A stretch of 64,000 nt of DNA from Aquila chrysaetos chrysaetos (GCF_900496995.4 NC_044029.1:3782001-3846000); one strand, 5' to 3'; positions 51,401-63,656 are shown, numbered from the stretch's first letter. The notes: generated by a model not told the origin, from the sequence alone. A program made the numbers and translations.

Positions 51401-54400
51401 GGGCAAGAAAAACCAAGTCATATTACTTCGGCACAGAATGAGCTCCACAGTACGTTGAAGAAATGCCAATATCCACGGATTGCTTAGCGCGTTCGATCAC
51501 CCTGAGCATTTTAAGCTCTGTTTCTAAGTTTAAGCCATATCCACTCTTGCACTCAACCAACGTAGATCCTGCTCTGCGCATGCGTTCGAGTCGGTGCTGG
51601 AAAGTATTGAACAGCTCTTCTTCTGTGGCCTTCCGAGTGTGTTCCACAGTAAAATGTATTCCTCCCCCAGCCTGGTGGATCTCCATATAGGACGCACCTG
51701 CCAGCTTGGGGAAAAAAAGAAAACAAAAACCAACCCCGCCATACAATTAGCTATTAAGTGTGCATTTTCTGTCCAAGGGATTCTGGAAAGTGCCTTGAGG
51801 TCTCTTTGCAGTGAGAGAAAAAAGGATGAGAGGAAAAAATCCCCATTAATTCTTCCTCCCTCCCCCTCCTCTTCTCTCTCCCCTCCACTGAAGTGAAGAA
51901 ATTATATAAGAAGCAACATAAAGAGAATTATTCTGAAGATTTGCTTCCCCCTGAGCCCAGGAGGAAAACCCATCTCTAGCTCAAAAATTCATTTATATGG
52001 AAAAAGAGAAAGAAAAATCCAAGATTTAGGTGGTAATAGAAGGCAGCACTCCTGTATTGCCTCAATTAATGCAAAAATGTGTCAAGGCTGGCTGCAAAGG
52101 CTGCAGTTACACTCCTCTTTCAGCCTACCAGTATTAAAAAATCATCCCTCCCTCCTCCCTCAGTTAGATTATCTGACAGAAATTATATATTTTTCTACAG
52201 ATGAAAAACGGGAGTCACTAGAAAGTAGAAATAGTTATGCATAAAAAAGAGGAAGAAAAATCCAGCTCTGTATGTCATTACCTTCATTGCAAACTCATGT
52301 ACCCTATCACCAGCCCACACTGGGTGTGTATGTGCATCTACCAGGCCTAAAGAAAACAAAGTAAACGTACACTGGAGTTACTTCACTGTGTAAGAGAAAA
52401 GGTTATGAACATGCAAGCAGATTAAATGGACAGCAGAAGCTCCCCTATAAAGTCTCTATTGGTTAGAGAAAAAGAAAAATCCAACCAGCCACAAATCTAG
52501 GATTTTCTTCAAAGGCTGTTAATTTTCTTTCAATTTTTTTAGGTGTGACACCTTATGCAAAATGTCTCTAGGTAAATGCATCAGTTGCTGAGTTTTTCAT
52601 GTTGTTTTGATGACGTTTTCAAACCGTGGAAGAAATTATAAATGACAAACTTTGAAAGAGTTCATTAGAATGTAAGTCTGTGTTCTTTGAAAAAGGCAAA
52701 CTGCTTAGGCTGGGCTTAGTATGCTAGCACTTACTCTAGCAATAGTCCATTTACTCCAGCAGGAGCTTTTCCTGCACGCTGTGAAACCAACACTGCTGAA
52801 TGCCCAAGGCCATTGCAAACAAACCAGAGGTCTAACAGCTCGCGTGCTAACACCACTTGCAAAGTTTAACATGCAATAGGCTTGCCCGGGTTTATTTTTG
52901 TGTCAGGTAAAGTTGCAGAGTATGCGACTTAAAATGCTGCGCTGCCCTTTCACCTCCAACCGGCTGCGGGCAGGACGGAGAGACTGAGCTCCGCGCTGAG
53001 CAGCTGATGGGTGGAAATGGTACAGAAAATAGAGGTGAATCTGGAAAGTCACTCGGCGGGCCAGCTATGTTACCGTTGTGATCTATGAAACAGAGGAGCA
53101 GATGTAAGACGAACCAAGAGGAGACAGAGCTCCACCATGAAGCCCCAAAAAACATCCCGAGTGCTGCAATTTTCTCCTTGCAGCACTCCCCATGAGGAAG
53201 CTACGATACCCTGCCCCTCAACACGAGACATTGTCAAACCTGTGCTGAATACAGAGGAAAAAGGACGGAGGGATGTTTAATACACGTTTACTTCGTCTCT
53301 AAGCACTTGCTGCCATTTGGCGTCGTATCATTATGAAAAAACACACCTACCTGGTAACACACACTTCCCGGAGCAGTCAATTACTTTTTCAAACGTTGCT
53401 CCCGAAAACTGATCGCGAATAACATCTGCCTGGCCCACGGCTTTGATACGACCATCTCTGCAAACAAGAGACAAGGAAGAGCGGAGGCGTGAGCCTGCTG
53501 GGAAGTGCAGCGCTCGCTGGCAGAGCTCCCAACGCAGGGGTAGGGACCGTCAGCGAGACTGACGATGCACACGGGAGGTCGTTAGCGAATCTGACAGATG
53601 CACAGAAAACAGCGGGGTAATGCCGCGCGTTTCAAGTTGTTTGCCGTAACGCTCGTCACGTCCTCTGCTTAGAGCCCTCAGGGTGATACCGTGGTACTCT
53701 TTCCTTCTAACTTCTGCTAGACAACATTAATTTTTCTCTGGTGGATCAGCAAAGGTACAGCATTCCCCCAACACACATCTGCAGGGCGCTCTTCCCCTCA
53801 CAGAAATCAGCCTCCGCTGCCCGGACCCGAATCACACCCTTGGAAGCCGTAGGGATAAATCTCTTTGGGGCTCGTCTTCCATTCAACAGCAACTTTCTCC
53901 CGGCGGAGCTCGAGGATGGTGCCGGGAACCCTACACGGCGCTGGAGCCACGCACGGACCTGCACCTCACCTCCACCAGAGGAGCGTCCCGGGGCGCAGGC
54001 GGCACCGCTGCCCGTTGAGCCTTGTCTTTCTCCGGCTCTCGGCAAACCGCTGGAATAGTCACCGGGAGTCATCACGGGTACCGCGCCGAAGGTACCTCTG
54101 TGCTACACGGCTGAGTTTTTAAGCAGCGAATAGCGGTTGGAGCGTTTAGAAATGGGAGAGGCGTAATTACGTACATTCATTATTGACGGCCGTTTCATTA
54201 ACTGCACAAATTACTCCTAGGATTGCTATTCGTTCGCGTCGGTTCCCCTAGAAACACACCAGAGGCAGCGGTGGTGCTCAGCGCCAGGCTGGAATGTCTC
54301 TTCACGAGGCCGGGAGCCCGACCGCGGCGCGATAAAGGCCGTCACCAGGACACGGGCTGAAATAATCACGACGGCGGGGGCCCGTTTCGACGCCGGCAGC

Positions 54401-54574
54401 GACCCCCCCGTCCCCCCCCCCGTCCCCCCTCACTCACAGCCCCACCACCACGCTGGCGTCCCGCAGCACGGGCAGACCGGCGGCACCGTCCCGTAGCAGA
54501 TACTCCTCGCCGCGGCCGCAGACCAGCACCAGTTGCTGGGCGTTCTCCAGCAGGAGCCGGTGCCGTCCCGCCAT
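42480..54574 (-). CDS. AMDHD1: Imidazolonepropionase (amidohydrolase domain containing 1; spliced, 9 exons)
   Basis: This enzyme hydrolyses 4-imidazolone-5-propionate to N-formimino-L-glutamate, the third step of histidine breakdown, and is a metal-dependent amidohydrolase. CDS exons in transcript order: 54574-54438, 53457-53351, 52346-52282, 51704-51427, 47366-47141, 46161-46037, 43699-43606, 43208-43048, 42594-42480. All introns are GT..AG on the minus strand and all phases join, giving 435 aa (human 426). Metal-site motifs are His87-Thr-His89 in DAHTHPVWAG, His260 in HGDELHP, His283 in ISHLEEVSDE and Asp334 in ALGSDFNP. The start MAGRHRLLLENAQQ aligns with human; an in-frame upstream Met at 54757 is ignored. 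The C-terminus is about nine residues longer than human (ends NEMCGTMSSY). Introns hold an old CR1 piece and a repeated 27-mer. Confidence 0.98.
48841..48925 (-). mobile_element. Old CR1 LINE 3' fragment in AMDHD1 intron 4
   Basis: The string AAGGACCTCTGGAGCTCATCTGATCC followed by GGAGCAGAGCAGGGTCAA matches, with divergence, the conserved CR1 3' UTR (AGGGACCTCTGGAGATCATCTAGTCC...GAGCAGGGTCAA). The 3' terminus would be at about 48841. Only about 85 bp remain and identity is reduced, so it is older than the copy in LTA4H. Confidence 0.75.
49968..50015 (+). repeat. Dispersed repeat, copy 1 (AMDHD1 intron 4)
   Basis: GGCAGAGACTAAGTTTGAAG continues to GGGTAGCA and recurs with one mismatch in about 27 bases at 51093. 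Similarity fades downstream of the core. I do not recognise the family. Confidence 0.6.
51093..51140 (+). repeat. Dispersed repeat, copy 2 (AMDHD1 intron 4)
   Basis: Same 27-base core as at 49968, in the same orientation and about 1.1 kb away. The pair could be two members of an unrecognised interspersed family or the ends of one larger insertion. Confidence 0.6.
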
Positions 54575-55180
54575 GGCAGTGAAGCGGGGGGGGACACGGC
54601 CACCGTTGGGTTCAAAGTCCCCCCCGGCGGGGGCGGGAGATGGCGGCGGGAGGCCAGGCCTGACGTTGACCCCAATCCCGACCCCGATCCTGCCCGGGGA
54701 TGGTCTTCGCTCAGCCATTTCCCAACGGAGGGTGAAGACACGAGGGATGGGAGGCAAAACCGGGGACGGTTCCCGCGGGGAAGGGGGCGAGGGTGGTCAC
54801 GGCCGCCCGCCTCACCCGTGCCGCGTTCGGCGCGGGGGGGGGGGGGGGGGGAAATTTGGGCTGAAAAAGCTACAGGGCTTTAAGGGCGCTGTTCCCGACG
54901 CGGTCCGGGGTGACGTGACGACGTCCGTACATCGCGCCAGTTTACGATAAGCTTCAAAGCACCGGTTTTGCCGGGTGGGGATTCCCGGAGCCCTCTGTCC
55001 GCACTGCACTGCCTGGAGATTTCCTTTTAGCCAAAAAAACAGCAGCTTCTGGACTGGGAGCGTTTGTCCCCTGGTCCCCGGCGCCCATCACCTCGCCGGT
55101 GTCCATCACCACCTCGCCAGCATCCCAGCACCAGCCCCTCGGGGACCGTAACACCTCTCACCGCACCAGATATTCAGGCA
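54575..55180. promoter_or_regulatory. CpG-island promoter of AMDHD1, possibly bidirectional
   Basis: GC- and CpG-rich DNA extends from about 54250 through exon 1 of AMDHD1 to about 55150. An 18-G run lies at 54834-54851. A cluster of CRE-type half sites (TGACGTGA at 54911-54918, GACGTC at 54920-54925) lies about 340 bp upstream of the AMDHD1 start codon. In human the CCDC38 gene starts head to head here. The island extends beyond what AMDHD1 needs, so it may also drive a + strand transcript. Confidence 0.6.
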
Positions 55181-56420
55181 GACCTTAATTTATCCAGGCA
55201 GATATTTATCCAAGTCCACGATCGAAAGGTTTGTGCAATTCTGCTGCCCCCTACAGAATTAAGGAAGGAAGAATCGGGGAGCAAATATTTACTCTCAACA
55301 TGGATTTTTGGTTTTCTTCTCTCTTCAAACATTCATAGCGTGCATAGGGCTCCAGTAATTCCCAGCTGGAAAACGGAGTGTCTTTCTAAATAAGTGGTCC
55401 CTCAAACACCTTTCTGGCGGTGGGAACCTTCTTTAGACACCTTCTTTCCTTTTGGAAAGTGGATCAATTTAAAATTCTTGTAACACACCTGTGTGCATAT
55501 ACATATTCCTGTACAGCAGAAACTGATGGAGAAGGTAGCTCTTTGAATGAGCCTTTCTGCTCAAGTCTCGTTTGCAAATCCGGCGAGGTATGCAGCTAAA
55601 ACACAGTATTTTGCACTTAGTAAGAAACCTGAAAAGTGAGTAAAACCATGATAGCGTCAGGTGTTATCTTGTGATACCGCTCCACTGGCTCAATACTGCA
55701 CCACGACATGATCTTCATCTTCCTCCTAAACATTCTCTCTCGCTTGGCATGCAGAAGATTGACAGGAGGGGTAATAGGTCGTGCTTTACTGCTTCCAGGA
55801 GTTCCTGCTGCTGACTTCGGCTTTCCCTGGCAGCGCTGCAGTATGTTTGAAAGCAGAAATTAAAGAGGAACCTTGCAACAGCATGGCAGCAAGGGCAGAA
55901 GGACACTCCGTGGTGGGGGGGGATGCTGAAGCAGCAGTGGGGGGGTGAGAGCCGGTGCGTCAGGAACGAAACGCGGCACGCCGCGGTGGAGCCTGGCACT
56001 CTCCGGAGCAGTCCTGCCAATAAAAGCAGCGGGGAGAAGATGATTTAGCTGGAGCAGGAGGGAGGACCCCCCACCCGCTTGTTTCTCTGCGTGAGGTGGG
56101 ATGGCAGGCGAATAAAGAGGTCTAGAACAGCTTCGCTGTACCGCTGTCTTACAGCAGGGTAAGTACTGTGAAGCCATCTTCCTCGTATTCACTAATATTT
56201 TAGGGTGTATATGTTCAATGAGCAGCTCTTCCTGCGCTTGAGAGGACCACCAGTGAACGTTAAAGTCCCCCCCTGTATTTGCACATCCCCACGTTTAATT
56301 GCCTGCCTGGCCGTCGGGTGCTTCTGTGAGCAAGGGCTGGAAGTCGAACAGAAACTGGCCTGAATGCTTCTTACGTTTGTTTCTCACACCTACACATTTT
56401 TTGCCTTTTGTCTCTTTCAG

Positions 56421-56517
56421 CAATTCCAGAAAGAATTTCAAAGAGCAAAGGCGATACTGCAGCTCTCTTTCTGGTGATCCAATCAGATTCCAGCCACTCG
56501 TAACATTAGTTTTGGTA
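56421..56517 (+). other. Exon-like segment 1 of the unnamed cluster
   Basis: A good acceptor (TTTTGTCTCTTTCAG) precedes an open stretch in which one frame reads NSRKNFKEQRRYCSSLSGDP. Possible donors are GTAACA (at about 56500), GTAAAA (at 56517) and GTGATC (at about 56475), so the end and frame are uncertain. No family is recognised. Confidence 0.2.
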
Positions 56518-57183
56518 AAAGGGGGGAAAAAAGGAAAGATCAGTTCTGTGTAAAGCTTTACACCTGCGAGAACTGTGTTGTTACACTCAAGGATAAAAGT
56601 CAGTTCGGTGCACTAGGTTTTTCCAAGAACCAACGGCAGATCCTGATTTAAATCCTCAGAATAGGTGAAGATTTTGTGCTTAGTAAGACAGGAGTGTATT
56701 TCATTCCCAGACTTACGTTCTGCTTGCAGAAAACTTACAGCTGTGCTTGTGTGGTTGTATATGCCCTGGTTCTTTTCCTGTGAAGATTTTTCTCTGTAAC
56801 AGATCAGCCCGTGAAGCAAAAGGTCAATCCACTGCAAAGTCAGTGGTTGCTGACATGCTGTGCCTGATGTATTTTTAAGAATACTGCCCAGAAAGGTAAA
56901 TGCAGGAGCGGTTTCTGGGTTGCATCCTCAGGGAAGTCTTGACTTTGATACAAAAAGTACAGATTTTAAACATTGGGCTGTATTTTAAAAATGTTGGCAG
57001 AATTCATTGGATGTAAACAGAGGACGGTAGGGTGCTGCAGGAACCCTGCCTAAATTCCTTAACCTTAGAGTCTTTAAACCACAACGTTAATGTTCCAGTG
57101 AAAGTGCTTTTTGAAAAGAATTTTAAAATGTAGTATCTTCAATACTGTCTGCTAATAATTTATTTTTCTGCAAAATTTTATAG

Positions 57184-57281
57184 GTGTTGATAAAAGCAAA
57201 CAAAAGAAGATAACTCCTTTCACAGTAAAAGATGGAAAGCCAGTTCTTTACAGAGCTGGTGGGTCTTTGCCTGCTGAGAAG
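57184..57281 (+). other. Exon-like segment 2 of the unnamed cluster
   Basis: This 98-nt segment lies between TTTCTGCAAAATTTTATAG and AAG|GTGTGT. It enters in phase 1 and leaves in phase 0, and encodes 32 full codons reading VDKSKQKKITPFTVKDGKPV then LYRAGGSLPAEK. The reading is strongly protein-like. It does not match the human CCDC38 sequence as I recall it. The family is unknown. Confidence 0.35.
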
Positions 57282-57851
57282 GTGTGTGCTCCTAAAACAG
57301 CTTGAGGATAATATCCTATGCTCATTTTACTTATGTTATCACTGGGTATTTTAAGTTCCTTGAGTTTGTCAGTTTAGGCTGGAAAATAACTCATTTCACC
57401 AAAAAATTAAACAAAGTAGGGTAGCAGAAAGAATAGAGAGAAAAAAAACCCAAAACAGTAAAAGTAGAGATAAGTAAAAAAATCAATTGAATATCAGGTT
57501 ATTGATTTAAGAGATTTCATCTCTTCTTGCTGGTGCTTTATATGAGTGTATGATACGGTTATTCGTCAAGGAATGCCTTTTCAAATACACCTTCAGAGTT
57601 ACTTTAGAATGTTTATTCTTGTAAACAACATGTAATTAAATACAGAAGGCCCAAGGTTGGATATGAGTCTTGGTCCAAATATTGGCTAAATTTTCCTTAA
57701 ATTTGTACGTTAGGTTTTTTCATCTGCTAAATAGTCCTTTACAATAATACAGATAACATGATGAAGTGTCCTGAAGGAGACATTGTGCATGTCTTAAGAA
57801 AAGTTAATTGCTAGTGGAATTTACTGAACGCTATTTCCCTGTTTACAAAAG

Positions 57852-57932
57852 CAGCAGAGGTTACTAGACCCTCAGGATCAAACACAGAAATTGCATCACA
57901 CGGATGAGACTGACTTTGAAACGTGGAATTGA
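57852..57932 (+). other. Exon-like segment 3 (would end in a stop codon)
   Basis: After a possible acceptor (GTTTACAAAAG), one frame reads QQRLLDPQDQTQKLHHTDET then DFETWN and a stop. The polypyrimidine tract is weak, so this is the least secure of the set. Confidence 0.15.
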
Positions 57933-59059
57933 GCCAGACTAAATTGCAGATTTGTTAGGTGCTCTTGGCTCCCCTCATATCAGATCGAGTTTTACATCAG
58001 ACTTACAAATATTTTTTGCATAGCTTTTCAGAAATAAAACTGAAGTCATTCTGCATTTTCTTTTTCCTATTCTGAAAAACTTTGCATCTCTCAAACCATG
58101 GAAACACCGCATTTGCTCAGATGAGGTTTCTGAATCCTCCCTCTGTTCCCAGGTTCCGTCTTAATAATTTCTTTCGCAAATTCCATAACCCCCGGTGACG
58201 GGGAGGGACCTTTTGGGGGAACACCGCAGTCTGCCCCGGGGGACCTAATTCGGCAGGAGCGGTTCTCTCTGAGCGTGCCGTCACCTTTCCAGCCTCTGCG
58301 CCTTGGTTTCCTTCTGACAAAAACCGCAGCGAAGGGAAAACGGAGAGGTTGTGTGCACCCGTGTCCTGTCGGGCGTGAGGACGTGGACACATCCAGACCT
58401 AGGAACTGGTACCACTCCAGCACCTGGCCTTACGGCCAAAGCTCGTCACTCTTTGCAGTCAGTGATCTGCGCAAGACAGAGTTCGCAGCATTTTGTCTCT
58501 TAGCAACGATAAGAATTTAGGGTCTTCTCGGCTAGGCTGCATACTCTTTTTTGGCTGCTCCTGGGAATGGGAAGGTTTCCAAGGCAAAAATAAACAGCAA
58601 ACAACCTCTACGTAAATGAGTGACACAAAAAATAAGCTCAAAACCACATGCATTGTGTGTTTCGAGTCTTGCTACGTGTCTTTCTAGGCTTTTTTTGACT
58701 TTGTAACTCCTTACCGTATTTAGGTAAGTAGTTTTGCAGGGTATAATCTTTTGCTGATGGAGTGTACTACTACTTTGGCTCCAATTTCTTTTATCCCATA
58801 AACTATTTGAACAACTTAAACACATGAAGGCATTTTATTTTTTAGTTACTTTATATACCTTATATTTCAAAAACACAAGCCCTTTTATTTATATCTTTAA
58901 TACATACATAATGTAAGTGAATGGTTGCAATTCTTCTGACTTTTGGACTTGCTCCAGAAGAAAGGAAAAAATCTGTTGGTATCCATGTTGCTACCTCTGC
59001 ACCAAGGACCAGCTCCAATTACACTGATGTATTCAGAGTACCTTACCTTCATCTGCATT

Positions 59060-59165
59060 GCAATTCTTTTCACACCAATTAGGACCAAAATCTGAATTAA
59101 GCACATGTGTAAGTCTTTGTCTAACTTCACCTGCACGGGTTCTCCCATGGAAATGAACGGAACAC
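59060..59165 (-). repeat. Possible ancient amniote interspersed repeat fragment
   Basis: On the minus strand the segment has an ATTTCCATGGGAGAAC motif, then GTTAGACAAAGACTTA, then ACATGTGCTTAATTCAGATT. This resembles a very old dispersed amniote sequence with CAATGGGA...TTAAGCAYGTGCTTAAGT...CTGAATC. I cannot name the family with certainty. Confidence 0.3.
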
Positions 59166-59566
59166 GTTGTGGTAGCAAAGCTAAACAAAAACACATGCAT
59201 CCGTCTTCACAGTGTGTCAGCGTAAGAACTAAGATTAGTTATGAAGTTGTCCGGCAAGGTATTATTTAGTCACTGTGTTTGATGCCTGGTGCTATGCAAA
59301 AATAAAAGCATCTTTCTGAGTTTGAAGTCTAATGAATGTACCTGTCAAAAAAGCCTTTTTGCTTTTGCAAAATATAAGTCCACTTGTCTCTCCTATTATT
59401 CTATTCATCTTAGCCTAGATTTTTGTAGAATTTTGACTTTTTCATCTAGATACAGGTTTTAAGGCCAAGGTCTTTATTTAGAGCGCTGCCCCTCCACAGA
59501 AAGCTACTGATTTTACCGGGCCTTTTAGAAACACAGCAGTCCGCAGAGATTTGTTTCTTTCCACAG

Positions 59567-59736
59567 TTTGTCCTTCAGGGGACAATGAAAAAAAATTGGA
59601 ACCATATCCACCTTTAAATGGACTGCTAGACTTTGTGATAAACTATCCTTTTTCTTCCTATATCTGTACACTACAGCTACTACAGTGTGCTGCTACTGAA
59701 GAAACCTTGAATTTTAGTATGAAAACAAATGGATGA
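59567..59736 (+). other. Exon-like segment 4, terminal-exon-like
   Basis: The acceptor TTGTTTCTTTCCACAG is excellent. Entered in phase 1, the frame stays open for 55 codons to a TGA, reading CPSGDNEKKLEPYPPLNGLL and ending EETLNFSMKTNG. Whether it is translated is unknown, and I recognise no family. Confidence 0.3.
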
Positions 59737-60037
59737 AAGCCAGAGCGCTCACAGGGTTCTACCACATTTGGTGGCCAGGTAGCGGAGCCGAGATCTGTAC
59801 GCAGTGATTTCTGTGGGGTCGTTTACTGGTAAATAAGCAGCACTAGCTGAGTTTTTGTGGAATTGCACTCATGACCGACTTGTCCCTGAGACTTCCACTT
59901 TAAATAGCTGAAAACACTGACGGTTTTCTATAGGTGACAAACAATAGTGTTTAACCCGAGAGATAAACTCCTTTGTGAATATGCCGAGGTATGAGATTGA
60001 GTTGGTAGATGTCCCTCGTGTCGATACCTTATTTCAG

Positions 60038-60209
60038 AAGCCTCTGCATCGAACCGCTGCTGGTGGTGATGCACAGAGACGGGACCGGTGCGGAGCTGGC
60101 GCTGAGCTCCCCGCAGTGCCGCCGGGAGGCCGGTGGCAGGACCCCAGTCGCCCTCCGCTTTGAGTGGTTTACTCAGAGCTCATACCCAGCGCTTTGTGGA
60201 GGCGTTTAA
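60038..60209 (+). other. Exon-like segment 5, GC-rich
   Basis: The acceptor GATACCTTATTTCAG leads into a GC-rich stretch with G/C-biased third positions. The frame reads SLCIEPLLVVMHRDGTGAEL, continues through SSPQCRREAGGRTPVALRFEW, and stops at 60209. The rise in GC inside AT-rich surroundings is what a coding exon would show. No homologue is recognised. Confidence 0.3.
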
Positions 60210-61340
60210 AGCTAAGATGGGAAGCCGGCAATAATGCTGGCTTTATTCCCGAATTAGCTTGCCATCACATAGCTCCTCTCCTTACACAAACCAAGGAAGC
60301 TAATGACACAACCTGTGGCATGTTGCAAGGCTTCCAGAAAACCTCTTTTTTTCCGTATCATCTCAGGCTTCAGTGCAACGTGCCTGTAGAAATCCTGTCA
60401 GGGAAGGGGCTGGAGTCTGCGAAGAGCAGAAAAGGGTCCCTTCCTCTCCCTTTTCCACCCTATGGCCATGCCGAAGGCAGGCCAGGACCACAGCAGAGGA
60501 CCAAAGGGACTTTTACCTTTTGTGAAGCTCCACGATTGAGATCACAGCAGGATAAAGGAGGAGTTCTATTTTCCCCACGCGTAAAACAGGGATAATACTT
60601 CTGTATCAGCAATCACTGACGAGAGAAGGGCAAAGTAACACAGTAGTTGTAATTTACGTTCACGAAACGTACCTCTGGCTGCCTGGGTTCTGGTTTGCAG
60701 CGCGCCTCTCCACGCCACACCTCACAGGCAGCGATTCTTGGCTCCCTCGGAGCCTCTAACAGGGAGTCTCGCACTGGCAGCGCTGACAAAGCAACAGCCC
60801 ATCTTCGGAAATGCTGGTCGGTAAGGGACGTTCAGTTAACTTCAGTGTTTAAGAGCAAACATTTGAAAACACGGTTACTGTGTTCCTGCCAAAACTTTTA
60901 ACATTCCAAATGCCTGGTAACAAAGAGAGACTTTCTTTTTATGACAGGGACTGGGAAGGTACACTCCCATTTTGCAGTGTGTTGTCTTGAGTCTATTAAT
61001 GCCACTGAAGTCTATGGGCCTTTACAGCTGCCAAGAGGCTTTTCTTTGCACAGATATTAGCTACAAAGTCAATACAAATTTGTCCTTCCTTAATAAGGAC
61101 TGCACAGCCACACTTCAAGATTCGTGACTCAAAGCAGAATATTTCTTAAGAGACACTGCGGTATAATGGATCTCCACATCCCACCTGCAGTGAAGCCTTC
61201 ACAACTGTTTACAAATAGTTTATGAACAGGTTTAAAGATAGAGTGTATTTAAATAGTAACTACACGCATACTGTAAACTATATAGACTGCCCTATTTTCC
61301 TGTGTTTCAGATGGGAAGATAACTGGTATTTTGTTCACAG

Positions 61341-61421
61341 CCTTCAGCCATTAAAGCAGAAAAGACAGCTAAGAATGACGTTCCTGCAAATACTGAAGAT
61401 GACTTAATTTTTCACTTCGAG
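61341..61421 (+). other. Exon-like segment 6
   Basis: An 81-nt, phase 0/0 segment lies between GGTATTTTGTTCACAG and CACTTCGAG|GTGAAA. It reads PSAIKAEKTAKNDVPANTED then DLIFHFE. It is in phase with segment 2 (which ends in phase 0), but I cannot show that they are joined. Confidence 0.25.
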
Positions 61422-62130
61422 GTGAAACTTAGTTTCTACTGAAAGAAGGCTACAAAGCCTTACAGCTGCATCCTCTTAATTAACCAATTCAGAGCTGAAG
61501 GAATCATTACGGAATCACCAGCAGTAGGTGTACAGTAGGCACACCAGGGTATTTTTTTAAAAGTTCTTCTGTTGCTCATTCCGCAGCCCATATTATCATC
61601 ATTATGGAAAGAAAAGGCAAGTCCTGCAGCTCCTTCAGTCTACTCAGTGATGCAGCTTAGAATGACACAAGAAAGTCACATACATGTGACGAAACATTCC
61701 TCACCTTCTATTATACGTTAGTCTGCATTCCGTATAACTGCCTGACAGCAGAGTACTGACACTGATGCTAAACTGAACTAACCCACGAATGAACCATCTA
61801 TTTTCTTTTGGAGTACACAGCTTTGAAGATGTAATTTATTCCAGGAATCACTTGAATTCAGGTATTTCCCTTGACAGTAATGGCATTCGTGGACACTGGT
61901 AATACTTAAAAGTTGGGGGGGGGGTGTTTGTTTTTAAATATTCACTTCTCATTCTAATATTTTCAGTTTTAAATTTAAATAGTTGCCTATTCCTCCAGCA
62001 TTAGTTGTTTTGGATGCCAATAAAAAATAGGAAAACTTTTCAAGAGTTAAATTCCCCCATATTGAAATACAATGGAAAAAAGTAAACACATTATTACAAA
62101 ATTATGGAAAAACAAAACGAAGAAAAAAAG

Positions 62131-62136
62131 TTTATT
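62131..62136 (-). terminator. Polyadenylation signal AATAAA of SNRPF
   Basis: TTTATT on the plus strand gives AATAAA on the minus strand, only 19 bp past the stop codon. The 3' UTR would be very short. Further T-rich sequence follows. Confidence 0.75.
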
Positions 62137-62154
62137 TCCAGATATACAAAACAC

Positions 62155-63271
<1,117 letters not shown>

Positions 63272-63570
63272 GGCGACGGGACGGCGGCGGCCCGCGCGGG
63301 AAACTCCTCGTGCGCGCAGCGGGAGAACGGGCGGTCCAACCGCTCTCCGCTTCCGCTTCCGGGGAGAGCGCCGCTACCTCCTCTGACCCCGCGCCGCACT
63401 TCTGATAGGCTGAGACCCTCCCCCTTACCCCGCCCCGAAAAGAGAAGCGGGGCCACCCATTGGCTCGGCCTCTCTCATTGGTCGGGTTGAGCGCCCTCCT
63501 CTCTTTAGCAACCAATCGGCGGCGCTGTGAGGCGCGCCGGGGCTGCTGGGCGCCGCCATGTTGTGGTGGG
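63272..63570. promoter_or_regulatory. Bidirectional CpG-island promoter of SNRPF
   Basis: Dense CpG DNA carries three CCAAT-type sites (ATTGG at 63459-63463 and 63477-63481, CCAAT at 63512-63516). On the right edge lies a YY1-type GCCGCCATGTTG at 63552-63563, in the orientation usual at the start of a + strand transcript. SNRPF leaves to the left. I infer a second, divergent transcript to the right, whose identity is not visible. Confidence 0.55.
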
Positions 63571-63575
63571 CCGCG

Positions 63576-63656
63576 TTTCCCTCCTCACCTCAGGCCTTTC
63601 CCTGCGCGCCTCAGGCCTTTCCCTCCTCACCTCAGGCCTTTCCCTCCTCGCAGGCC
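63576..63656. repeat. Short 21-bp tandem repeat
   Basis: Almost four copies of TTTCCCTCCTCACCTCAGGCC occur; the second differs in the middle and the last is shortened. The array lies just downstream of the YY1-like site. An open frame through it (reading PFPPHLRPFPP) is simply the repeat. Confidence 0.9.

Noticed and set aside
54575-54757. Upstream in-frame Met that would add 61 residues to AMDHD1
   Set aside because: The extra residues are low-complexity Gly/Pro/Arg from a CpG island, and the downstream Met aligns with the human start.
60164-60595. 143-codon + strand frame as a single gene
   Set aside because: It overlaps the GC-rich exon-like segment in a different frame and has no recognisable domain; chance openness in GC-rich DNA is likely.
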